64,000 bases of DNA from Streptomyces sp. ISL-10 (GTDB taxonomy: Bacteria; Actinomycetota; Actinomycetes; Streptomycetales; Streptomycetaceae): NCBI RefSeq assembly GCF_018614575.1, contig NZ_JAGGOJ010000013.1:62001-126000 (forward strand), written 5' to 3'. A program made the translations under genes and the position numbers. The notes beneath the pieces are model-generated. The model had not been told where the DNA came from. It saw nothing but the letters and a program-made list of their open reading frames with translations, and searched no databases. Shown piece by piece: positions 16,256 through 24,203 of this stretch. Numbering within the stretch: the stretch's first letter is position 1; the number at the start of each line of letters is the position of its first letter.

Positions 16256-17560
16256 ATGAAGCTCATCGCCAAACTCGCCGCCCCCGTGGCGGCACTCGCT
16301 CTGGCGGGCCTCACCGCCACCGCCTGTGCCCCCCAGACCTCCGACACCGGCGCCAAGGGGGACGACAGGAGCGGCACCCTGTGGGTCTGGCTCTTCCGGG
16401 AGGTCAACAACAAGCCCAAGGAGAAGGTCGTCGACGCGGCGGTCGCCGCCTTCGAGAAGGCACACGGAGGCACCGAGGTGGAGGTCGAGTACATCCCCGT
16501 CGAGACCCGCGCCCAGCGCATCAAAGCCGCGTTCAACGATCCGGCGAGCGCCCCCGACGTGATCGAGTACGGCAACACCGACACCGCCGGCTACGTCAAG
16601 GACGGCGGACTCGCCGATGTGACCGCCGAGTTCGACGCCTGGGACGAGGCCGAGGACACCGATCCCACCGCCCGCGAGTCCGTCACCGTCGACGGGAAGG
16701 TCTACGGCGCGCCCCTCTTCGTCGGAGCACGCGCGCTCTACTACCGCACCGACGTCTTCAAGGAGCTCGGCCTCGAGCCGCCCAGGACCCAGGACGAGCT
16801 GATCGCCACCGCGAAGAAGATCCGCAAGCAGAAGCCCGCGCTGTACGGGCTCGCGGTCGGCGGCGCCTACACGTACGGCGCGATGCCCTTCATCTGGGCG
16901 GCCGGTGGCGAGATCGCCGAGGAGAACGGCGGCCACTACACGTCCGCGATCGACAGCGCCGCCGCCCGGAAGGGCATCAAGACCTACACGTCCCTCTTCG
17001 GCGACGACAACTGCCCCGCCGCCAAGTGCGCCTCCATGGGCGGCAACGCCACCGTCACCGCGTTCGCATCCGGCAAGGCGGCCATGGCCATCGGCGGCGA
17101 CTTCAGCCACCAGGCCGTTCAGGCGGGCTCGGTCAAGGGCGCGTACGCCGTCGTGCCGCTGCCCGGCCTCAAGGCCGGCGAGATCGCCCCGGCCTTCGCC
17201 GGCGGCAACAACGTCGGTGTCCTCAGGAGCAGTTCCCACCGCACGCTGGCGGTGGACCTGATGAAGCGGTTCGCGGGCAAGGAGACCCAGGCGAAGCTGT
17301 TCGACGCGATGGGCTTCCTGCCGACCTACACCGATGTGCGTGCCGAGGCCGCGAAGAAGGAGCCGTTCGTCGAACCCTTCATCAAGACGCTCGGCGGCGG
17401 CGCCAAGTTCGTGCCGGCCTCCCCGGCCTGGGGCCAGATCGACGCCTCGCTCGTCCTGCCCACGATGTTCCAGGAGATCGTCAGCGGCAAGAAGGACGTG
17501 GCAGCCGCATCCGAGGACGCGGCGAAGAAGATGGACGCCGCCTTCGCGTCCGCGGGCTGA
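16256..17560 (+). CDS. Sugar ABC transporter, solute-binding lipoprotein
   Basis: 434 residues, extracellular solute-binding protein of the sugar family 1. The N-terminal signal (about 1-23) ends at Cys24 in LTATAC, a slightly atypical lipobox, so lipid anchoring outside the membrane is likely. The mature protein shows DVIEYGNTDTAGYVKDGGLA and a C-terminal helical lobe. ATG 16256 follows AGGGG at 8 nt. It is first of an operon with two permeases and a GH20 enzyme behind a DasR operator, so chitin-derived oligosaccharides (chitobiose or GlcNAc) are the probable ligand. Confidence 0.9.
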   Translation: MKLIAKLAAPVAALALAGLTATACAPQTSDTGAKGDDRSGTLWVWLFREVNNKPKEKVVDAAVAAFEKAHGGTEVEVEYIPVETRAQRIKAAFNDPASAPDVIEYGNTDTAGYVKDGGLADVTAEFDAWDEAEDTDPTARESVTVDGKVYGAPLFVGARALYYRTDVFKELGLEPPRTQDELIATAKKIRKQKPALYGLAVGGAYTYGAMPFIWAAGGEIAEENGGHYTSAIDSAAARKGIKTYTSLFGDDNCPAAKCASMGGNATVTAFASGKAAMAIGGDFSHQAVQAGSVKGAYAVVPLPGLKAGEIAPAFAGGNNVGVLRSSSHRTLAVDLMKRFAGKETQAKLFDAMGFLPTYTDVRAEAAKKEPFVEPFIKTLGGGAKFVPASPAWGQIDASLVLPTMFQEIVSGKKDVAAASEDAAKKMDAAFASAG

Positions 17561-17565
17561 CGCCG

Positions 17566-18654
17566 ATGACGCACCGTGCGAACGGCACGGCCGCGAAGGC
17601 GGAGGCCCACAAGGTCCCGGCCGCTTCGGCCGCCGGGTCCACAGGGTCCGCCGCCGGGTCCGCCGGCGCGAGGGGTCCGGTCCGCTCCGGCGGGCACGGC
17701 GCCCCGGCACCCAGGACGGCCGGGGCCGCGGCGCCGGCCGGGCCGCGGGCCCGCCGGCCCCGGGGGCCGCACCGGCAGCGGCACGGCGGCCCGACCCCGT
17801 GGCTCTATCTCGCCCCCGCCCTGGCCGTGCTCGGCGCGCTGCTGGTCTACCCGATCTACCAGCTCGGCCTGATCTCCTTCCTCGAATACACCCAGGCCCA
17901 GGTCAGCGGCGGCGAACCGACCAGCTTCCAGGGACTCGGCAACTACCGCACGCTCCTAGCCGACAGCCAGTTCTGGCAGGTGCTGCTCGCGACCGTGCTC
18001 TTCGCCGCCGCCTGCGTCCTCGTCACGCTCGCCGTCGGCTGCGCGCTCGCGGTCCTGCTCACCCGCGTACGGGCACTGCCGCGACTGGCTCTGATGCTGG
18101 CCGCCCTCGGCGCCTGGGCCACCCCGGCGATCACCGGCTCCACCGTGTGGGTCTTCCTGTTCGACCCTGACTACGGCCCGGTGAACAGAGCGCTCGGGCT
18201 GGGCGACTTCTCGTGGACCTACGGCCGCTGGAGCGCCTTCTCGCTGGTCCTCTTCGAGGTCGTGTGGTGCTCGTTCCCGTTTGTGATGGTGACGGTGTAC
18301 GCGGGCATCAGGGCGATCCCCGGGGAAGTGCTGGAGGCGGCCTCGCTGGACGGGGCGTCGCAGTGGCGCATCTGGCGTTCCGTCATGGCCCCGATGCTGC
18401 GGCCCGTCCTGGTCGTCGTCACCATTCAGTCGATCATCTGGGACTTCAAGGTCTTCACGCAGATCTATGTGATGACGAACGGCGGAGGCATCGCCGGACA
18501 GAACCTCGTGCTCAATGTGTACGCCTATCAGAAGGCGTTCGCCGCCTCCCAGTACAGCCTGGGATCGGCGATCGGCGTGGTCATGCTGCTGATTCTGCTC
18601 GTGGTCACGCTCGTGTACCTGCGGCTGCTGAGACGCCAGGGAGAAGAGATATGA
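17566..18654 (+). CDS. Sugar ABC transporter permease (MalF-type)
   Basis: 362 residues. A disordered, Ala/Gly/Pro-rich cytoplasmic N-terminus of about 80 residues precedes six transmembrane helices and the EAA loop (EVLEAASLDGASQWRIW). It starts 5 bp after the binding-protein stop and overlaps the second permease by 4 bp. The long N-terminus is unusual for the family (about 300 residues) and might be trimmed by use of a later start, but none is clearly better. Confidence 0.88.
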   Translation: MTHRANGTAAKAEAHKVPAASAAGSTGSAAGSAGARGPVRSGGHGAPAPRTAGAAAPAGPRARRPRGPHRQRHGGPTPWLYLAPALAVLGALLVYPIYQLGLISFLEYTQAQVSGGEPTSFQGLGNYRTLLADSQFWQVLLATVLFAAACVLVTLAVGCALAVLLTRVRALPRLALMLAALGAWATPAITGSTVWVFLFDPDYGPVNRALGLGDFSWTYGRWSAFSLVLFEVVWCSFPFVMVTVYAGIRAIPGEVLEAASLDGASQWRIWRSVMAPMLRPVLVVVTIQSIIWDFKVFTQIYVMTNGGGIAGQNLVLNVYAYQKAFAASQYSLGSAIGVVMLLILLVVTLVYLRLLRRQGEEI

Positions 18655-19514
18655 GCCTCGCCCGCCTGCCCCTGCCCCTGTCCCTGCGCGTGCGGCGTCC
18701 CGGACGGCTCGCCGCCGAGGCGGCGGCGCTGGTCATCGCACTCGTCGTCGCCTTCCCGCTGTACTGGATGGTTCTGTCCGCCTTCAAACCGGCCGGTGAG
18801 ATCCAGTCCACCGAAGCGCGCCCCTGGACGCTCGCGCCCTCGCTGGACTCCTTCCGCCGCGTCTTCGAACAGCAGGAATTCGGCCGCTTTTTCGTCAACA
18901 GTCTCGTCGTGGCAGGGTCGGTCGTCGTCGCCTCGGCGCTGATCGCGTTCCTGGCAGCCACGGCGGTCACCCGGTTCCGCTTCCGCTTCCGGACGACGCT
19001 GCTCGTCATGTTCCTCGTCGCGCAGATGGTGCCGATCGAGGCGCTGACCATTCCGCTGTTCTTCCTGATGCGGGACTTCGGCCAGTTGAACACCCTCGGC
19101 TCGCTGATCCTGCCGCACATCGCCTTCTCGCTGCCGTTCGCGATCTGGATGCTGCGCGGCTTCGTCAAGGCGGTGCCCGAGGCCCTGGAGGAGGCCGCGT
19201 ACCTCGACGGCGCGAGCCGCGGGCGGTTCCTGTGGCAGATCCTCCTTCCGCTGGTCTTCCCCGGGCTGGTGGCGACGAGCGTGTTCTCGTTCATCTCCAC
19301 CTGGAACGATTTCCTCTTCGCCAAGTCGTTCATCATCAGCGACACTTCGCAGTCGACGCTGCCGATGGCGCTGCTGGTCTTCTTCAAGCCGGACGAGAAC
19401 GACTGGGGCGGGATCATGGCCGCGTCCACGGTGATGACCGTGCCGGTGCTCCTCTTCTTCGTCCTCGTACAGCGACGCCTGGTCTCCGGTCTGGGAGGCG
19501 CGGTGAAGGACTGA
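18651..19514 (+). CDS. Sugar ABC transporter permease (MalG-type)
   Basis: 287 residues with six transmembrane helices and the EAA motif (EALEEAAYLDGASRGRFLWQ) for docking an ATPase. The start overlaps the previous stop (ATGA). No ATP-binding gene is present in the operon, so it presumably uses the shared MsiK-type ATPase that serves several Streptomyces sugar importers; this is inference from family knowledge. Confidence 0.92.
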   Translation: MSLARLPLPLSLRVRRPGRLAAEAAALVIALVVAFPLYWMVLSAFKPAGEIQSTEARPWTLAPSLDSFRRVFEQQEFGRFFVNSLVVAGSVVVASALIAFLAATAVTRFRFRFRTTLLVMFLVAQMVPIEALTIPLFFLMRDFGQLNTLGSLILPHIAFSLPFAIWMLRGFVKAVPEALEEAAYLDGASRGRFLWQILLPLVFPGLVATSVFSFISTWNDFLFAKSFIISDTSQSTLPMALLVFFKPDENDWGGIMAASTVMTVPVLLFFVLVQRRLVSGLGGAVKD

Positions 19515-19606
19515 CACCGACCCACCGGGGCGCCCGCCCCCGCGGACGGATTCCGCAACAGACTCCGCAGAGACAACTGGGCAGACACAAACGGAAGGCT
19601 GACCCG

Positions 19607-21238
19607 ATGGATGTCATCCCCGCCCCGCGCAGCGGCAGCACGATCGAGTCACTCGACGCGTTCGTCCTCGACGAGACCACCGTCGTCGACGCAGGCCCCG
19701 GCACCGAGGGCGCCGCCCGCTTCCTTTGGGCGGACCTGGGCGCGGCGACCGGATTGCCCCTGCCGCCCGGCTCCGGCGCCGACGGCGAGACCATCCGGCT
19801 GCGCATCGATCCCGCCGATGCCGGACACCTCGGACCCGAGGGCTACAAGCTGTACGCAAGCGTCGACGGCATCGCCGTCCACGGTGGCGGCGCCGCGGGC
19901 GTCTTCTGGGGCGTGCAGACGCTTCGTCAACTCCTCGGCCCGGCTGCCTACCGCCGGGCACCCGTGCGGCGGGATACCCGCTGGGTGGTGGCGGACACCT
20001 TCATCGAGGACGCACCCCGATTCGCCTGGCGCGGCCTCATGCTCGACGTCTCACGGCACTTCATGCCCAAGGACGACGTCCTGCGCCGGCTCGACCTGCT
20101 CGCCGCCCACAAGCTCAACGTCCTGCACCTCCACCTCACCGACGACCAGGGCTGGCGCATCGAGATCGAACGCCACCCGAGGCTCACCGAGGTCGGCGCA
20201 TGGCGCTCCCGCACCAAGCACGGGCACCGCGCCTCCCCGCTGTGGGACGACACCCCGCACGGCGGTTACTACACGCACGACGACATCCGCGAGATCGTCG
20301 CCTACGCCACCGAGCGGCACATCACCGTCGTCCCCGAGATCGACATCCCCGGGCACTCGCAGGCGGCCATCGCCGCATATCCCGAACTGGGCAACACCGA
20401 CGTCGTCGACACCACGTCCCTGACGGTCTGGGACAACTGGGGCGTGAGCCCCAACGTACTCGCCCCCACCGACAGCACCCTCCGCTTCTATGAGGGCGTC
20501 CTGGAGGAGGTTCTCGACCTGTTCCCGTCCGAGTTCGTCCACATCGGCGGCGACGAGTGCCCCAAGGACCAGTGGAAGAAGTCACGGGCCGCACAGGCCC
20601 GTATCGAGGAGCTGGGGCTGGCCGGCGAGGACGAGCTCCAGTCCTGGTTCATCCGGCACTTCGACCGGTGGCTCGCCGACCGCGGCCGCCGCCTCATCGG
20701 CTGGGACGAGATCCTCGGGGGCGGACTCGCCCCCGGCGCCGCCGTGTCCTCCTGGCGCGGCTACCAGGGTGGCATCGCCGCCGCCGAGGCCGGGCACGAC
20801 GTCGTCATGTGCCCCCAGCAGCAGGTGTATCTGGACCACCGTCAGGCCGCCGGTGACGACGAGCCGATGCCCATCGGATACGTCCGGACCCTGGAGGACG
20901 TCTACCGGTTCGAGCCCGTGCCGCCCTCGCTCGGCCCCGAGGCGGCCGCACGTGTGCTCGGCACGCAGGCCAACGTCTGGACCGAGGTCATGCAGGACCG
21001 CTCCCGCGTCGACTACCAGCTCTTCCCGCGGCTCGCCGCCTTCGCCGAGGTCGCCTGGTCCGCCCTGCCGGCCCCCGCAGAAAGGGATTTCGCCGGATTC
21101 GAGCGGCGCATGGCGACCCACTACGCGCGCCTCGACGCGCTCGGTGTCGACTACCGGCCGCCCGGCGGCCCGCGGCCCTGGCAGCGCCGCCCGGGCGTCC
21201 TCGGACGCCCGATCGAGGGGACGCCCCCGAACGTGTGA
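19607..21238 (+). CDS. Intracellular beta-N-acetylhexosaminidase (GH20)
   Basis: 543 residues. An N-terminal GH20b domain (about 5-135) is followed by the TIM barrel beginning FAWRGLMLDVSRHFMPK. The catalytic pair Asp316-Glu317 lies in HIGGDECPK, and HLHLTDDQGWRIEI and PEIDIPGHSQAA are typical GH20 segments. No signal peptide is seen, so it should cut imported chitobiose or longer oligomers to GlcNAc in the cytoplasm. GGAAGG lies about 8 nt before ATG 19607. It is probably cotranscribed with the ABC genes (92-bp gap). Confidence 0.93.
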   Translation: MDVIPAPRSGSTIESLDAFVLDETTVVDAGPGTEGAARFLWADLGAATGLPLPPGSGADGETIRLRIDPADAGHLGPEGYKLYASVDGIAVHGGGAAGVFWGVQTLRQLLGPAAYRRAPVRRDTRWVVADTFIEDAPRFAWRGLMLDVSRHFMPKDDVLRRLDLLAAHKLNVLHLHLTDDQGWRIEIERHPRLTEVGAWRSRTKHGHRASPLWDDTPHGGYYTHDDIREIVAYATERHITVVPEIDIPGHSQAAIAAYPELGNTDVVDTTSLTVWDNWGVSPNVLAPTDSTLRFYEGVLEEVLDLFPSEFVHIGGDECPKDQWKKSRAAQARIEELGLAGEDELQSWFIRHFDRWLADRGRRLIGWDEILGGGLAPGAAVSSWRGYQGGIAAAEAGHDVVMCPQQQVYLDHRQAAGDDEPMPIGYVRTLEDVYRFEPVPPSLGPEAAARVLGTQANVWTEVMQDRSRVDYQLFPRLAAFAEVAWSALPAPAERDFAGFERRMATHYARLDALGVDYRPPGGPRPWQRRPGVLGRPIEGTPPNV

Positions 21239-21570
21239 GCCGGTTCCCGGCGCGCCCTGTCAGGCGTCGGTCCCCGGGGCGGCGTCCTTCGTCCCGGGGC
21301 GTGCCCGGTCCGCGGGACTCCCACCCCGGGCTCCCGTCCCGGTCAGGGCGGTGGTCCCGGGACCCGGGCACCCACGCTCGTCGCGGCCGGACGACCGCCC
21401 GCGAAACCGGACCATCGTGCACGGAAGCGGACTTACGGGTCGGACGCACCCTTCGCGGACCCTCGCGACGGTCGGCTCGGAAGATGTGCCAGAGTTGCCA
21501 CGTCCGGCCTGGGAGCACGTACGGTACGGCACACAGGCGGGACAGCCGGGACACCGGGAAGGGGCACTGG
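21239..21570. other. Intergenic region before molybdenum hydroxylase operon
   Basis: 332 bp without a gene. The left half is extremely GC-rich with short self-complementary stretches that may end the hexosaminidase transcript. The right half should carry the promoter of the next operon. No clear motif was recognised. Confidence 0.45.
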
Positions 21571-22467
21571 GTGACCACGCACGCACCGCAGACGGCGCAG
21601 TCGGTGACGCTGCCGGGCTCGCTCGACGAGGCCGTGGCGGCTCTCACCGCCATGCCTGCCGCCGTGCCCGTCGCCGGGGGCACGGACCTCATGGCCGCCG
21701 TCAACAGGGGACAGCTCCGCCCCGCCGGGCTCGTCGGACTCGGCCGCATCAGCGAGATCCGCGGCTGGCGCTACCAGGACGGTCACGCGCTGCTCGGCGC
21801 CGGACTCACCCACGCCAGGATGGGACGGCCCGACTTCGCGGCCCTCATCCCAGCCCTCGCGGCCTCCGCACGCGCGGCGGGCCCGCCCCAGATCCGTAAC
21901 GCGGGCACGCTCGGCGGCAACATCGTCACCGCCGCGCCCACCGGCGACACCCTGCCCGTGCTGGCCGCGCTGGAGGCGGACCTGGTCGTGGCGGGCCCCG
22001 ACGGCGCTCGCCGCGAGATCCCGGTCTCCCACCTGCTCGCCGGCCGGGAGATGCTCGGCCCCGCCGAACTCATCGGCTTCGTACGGGTGCCCCTCCTGCA
22101 CGCCCCGCAGGTGTACCTCAAGGCCACCGGGCGCACCGGCCCCGGCCGCGCCACCGTCTCCGTCGCCGTCGTACTCGACCCGGCGCGGCGGGGCGTGCGC
22201 TGTGCGGTCGGCGCGATCGCGCCAATGCCGCTGCGCCCCCTGGAGGCGGAGCGCTGGATCGCGTCGCTGATCGACTGGGACGGCGAGCGGGGACTCGCGG
22301 GCGAGGCGCTGACGGCCTTCGGCGAGTACGTGGCAGCCGCGTGCATCCCGGACCCGGCCCCGGCGGCGCCGGGCGAGGAGCAGCAGGTGCTGCCGCCTGC
22401 CGTACTGCATTTGCGGCGCACGGTCGCCGCGCTGGCCCGACGGGCACTGGGGAGGGCGCTGTCGTGA
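21571..22467 (+). CDS. Molybdenum hydroxylase FAD subunit
   Basis: 298 residues of the medium FAD-binding subunit. The two flavin motifs are VPVAGGTDLMAAVNRG (about 31-46) and IRNAGTLGGNIVTAAPTGD (about 108-126), as in CO/xanthine dehydrogenase medium subunits. A CO-dehydrogenase flavoprotein C-terminal domain follows. GTG 21571 is preceded by GGGAAGGGG. It overlaps the Fe-S subunit gene by GTGA, making a three-gene operon. The substrate is not evident. Confidence 0.9.
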   Translation: MTTHAPQTAQSVTLPGSLDEAVAALTAMPAAVPVAGGTDLMAAVNRGQLRPAGLVGLGRISEIRGWRYQDGHALLGAGLTHARMGRPDFAALIPALAASARAAGPPQIRNAGTLGGNIVTAAPTGDTLPVLAALEADLVVAGPDGARREIPVSHLLAGREMLGPAELIGFVRVPLLHAPQVYLKATGRTGPGRATVSVAVVLDPARRGVRCAVGAIAPMPLRPLEAERWIASLIDWDGERGLAGEALTAFGEYVAAACIPDPAPAAPGEEQQVLPPAVLHLRRTVAALARRALGRALS

Positions 22468-24203
22468 GCAACGAGGACCACCAGCAGGGGCGTTTCCCGG
22501 AGCCGTCGGACCCGCGGGACCACGAGGGCCGCACCGGCGGCGGCCAGGAGCGCCTGGACCTGCCGGACGCCTTCGTGCAGGACGGGCCGCACGAGTACCC
22601 GCAGAGCAGGGTGCAGGGGTACGCCGAGGGGGCGCAGGACTACCAGGGCTACCAGGACCCTCAGGGCTACCAGGACCACGGCCAGGACCACGGCCAGGGC
22701 TTCCCGGGCGAGTACGGCGGCTGGCAGCCGACGGCCCCGGGCTCCGACTACGACGGCGAGGCGACGGGTTTCTTCCAGCTGCCGCCCGACGGTTCACTGG
22801 ACGCCGCCCCTCTGGAGGCTCCCGGACACGGCTACGTACCGCCGATGATCATGCCGCTGACACCGCTCGCCCCCGAGGCGGGCACCGACCCGGCGGTGCC
22901 GGGCGGTTGGGCGGCGCAGCAGCAGCCGCAGACCGCCGACCCGGGGACCGAGCCGTCCGCCGCCGTGCCCGAGCCCGTGCAGTGGCCGGAGGCGGGCGCG
23001 CAGCAGCACGCCGATCCCCAGGCGACCGGGCAGTGGACGTATCCCGAGGAGCACGCCCCTGTACCCGCGCAGGCCACCGGTCACGAGATGACCGGACAGT
23101 GGTCGATCCCGATCGCCGAAGGTGATCTTCCGGAGGAGTCGGGCGAGTTCCTGCGCTCCGCTCCGCCGGCGGCCGAGACGCCCTGGGCCGCCGGTGAGCC
23201 CCCGGCGACGCTTCCCGGCGGTGCGCCGGCCCCCTGGGCGACGCTGCCCGGCGGCGCGCCCGCGCCATGGGCCGAGCCGGTGGCCGAGGAGCCGGACACG
23301 ACGCCCGCCGAGGCGCCCGAGACCGCGCCCCAGGCCGTGCAGGAGCCTGCCGAGGAACCCGCGGAGCCGGTTGACGCCGTCGCGGACGCCGCGAGCCCGG
23401 AGTCCGCTCACGAGCGGGAGCCCATGCCGGAGCCCGCTCAGGAGCCGGAGGTCCCGGAGAGCCAGGAGGCCTCGGGAGCCCCTCAGCCCTCCGCGGAAAC
23501 GCCGGGCACCGACGCCACCGGCACCGCCGGCACCGCCGACCTCAGCGGAACACCCGGCGCCGACCCGCTCCCGCCCAACGACGAGCACCCGCCCACCTCG
23601 TACGTCCTGCGGGTCAACGGCACCGACCGCCCGGTCACCGACGCCTGGATAGGCGAGTCCCTCCTGTACGTCCTGCGCGAGCGCCTCGGCCTCGCCGGCG
23701 CCAAGGACGGCTGCTCCCAGGGCGAATGCGGCGCCTGCAACGTCCAGGTGGACGGCAGGCTCGTCGCGTCCTGCCTCGTTCCCGCGGCGACGGCCGCAGG
23801 CTCGGAGGTCCGTACGGTCGAAGGGCTCGCCGGCGACGGCGAACCGTCCGACGTGCAGCGGGCGCTGGCCAACTGCGGCGCCGTCCAGTGCGGCTTCTGC
23901 ATCCCCGGCATGGCCATGACCGTGCACGACCTCCTGGAGGGCAACCACGCCCCCACCGACCTGGAGACCCGCCAGGCCCTGTGCGGCAACCTGTGCCGCT
24001 GCTCGGGCTACCGGGGCGTGCTCCGGGCCGTACGCGAAGTCGTCGCCGAACGCGCGGCGAGCGCCGCCACGGCGGCCGAGGAGGCGCACTCGGAGGCGTA
24101 CGAGGAGCCGTACCGGGAAGCGCAGGAAGCCCGCATCCCGCACCAGGCGCCCCCCGGCGCCGGTAGGGTGCAGGCCCACCCGCACGACGGAGGCATGGCG
24201 TGA
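22464..24203 (+). CDS. Molybdenum hydroxylase [2Fe-2S] subunit with long disordered N-terminus
   Basis: 579 residues, about three times the family length. Residues 1-375 are low-complexity, acidic and Pro/Gln/Glu rich with short repeats (GYQDPQGYQD; two copies of TLPGGAPAPWA; two copies of TGQW). The usual two-cluster domain follows (about 376-525): plant-type ferredoxin Cys417, Cys422, Cys425, Cys437 and the C-terminal cluster Cys476, Cys479, Cys511, Cys513 (CGFC, CGNLCRC). It hands electrons from the molybdenum site to FAD. The reading frame is continuous and overlaps both neighbours by 4 bp, so the fusion is real and not a start error. Confidence 0.9.
   Translation: MSNEDHQQGRFPEPSDPRDHEGRTGGGQERLDLPDAFVQDGPHEYPQSRVQGYAEGAQDYQGYQDPQGYQDHGQDHGQGFPGEYGGWQPTAPGSDYDGEATGFFQLPPDGSLDAAPLEAPGHGYVPPMIMPLTPLAPEAGTDPAVPGGWAAQQQPQTADPGTEPSAAVPEPVQWPEAGAQQHADPQATGQWTYPEEHAPVPAQATGHEMTGQWSIPIAEGDLPEESGEFLRSAPPAAETPWAAGEPPATLPGGAPAPWATLPGGAPAPWAEPVAEEPDTTPAEAPETAPQAVQEPAEEPAEPVDAVADAASPESAHEREPMPEPAQEPEVPESQEASGAPQPSAETPGTDATGTAGTADLSGTPGADPLPPNDEHPPTSYVLRVNGTDRPVTDAWIGESLLYVLRERLGLAGAKDGCSQGECGACNVQVDGRLVASCLVPAATAAGSEVRTVEGLAGDGEPSDVQRALANCGAVQCGFCIPGMAMTVHDLLEGNHAPTDLETRQALCGNLCRCSGYRGVLRAVREVVAERAASAATAAEEAHSEAYEEPYREAQEARIPHQAPPGAGRVQAHPHDGGMA

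Noticed and set aside
16256..21238. Assignment as the known DasABC or NgcEFG operon
   Set aside because: Gene content and surroundings (murA, DUF3039 gene) differ from those loci; only the function class is claimed.
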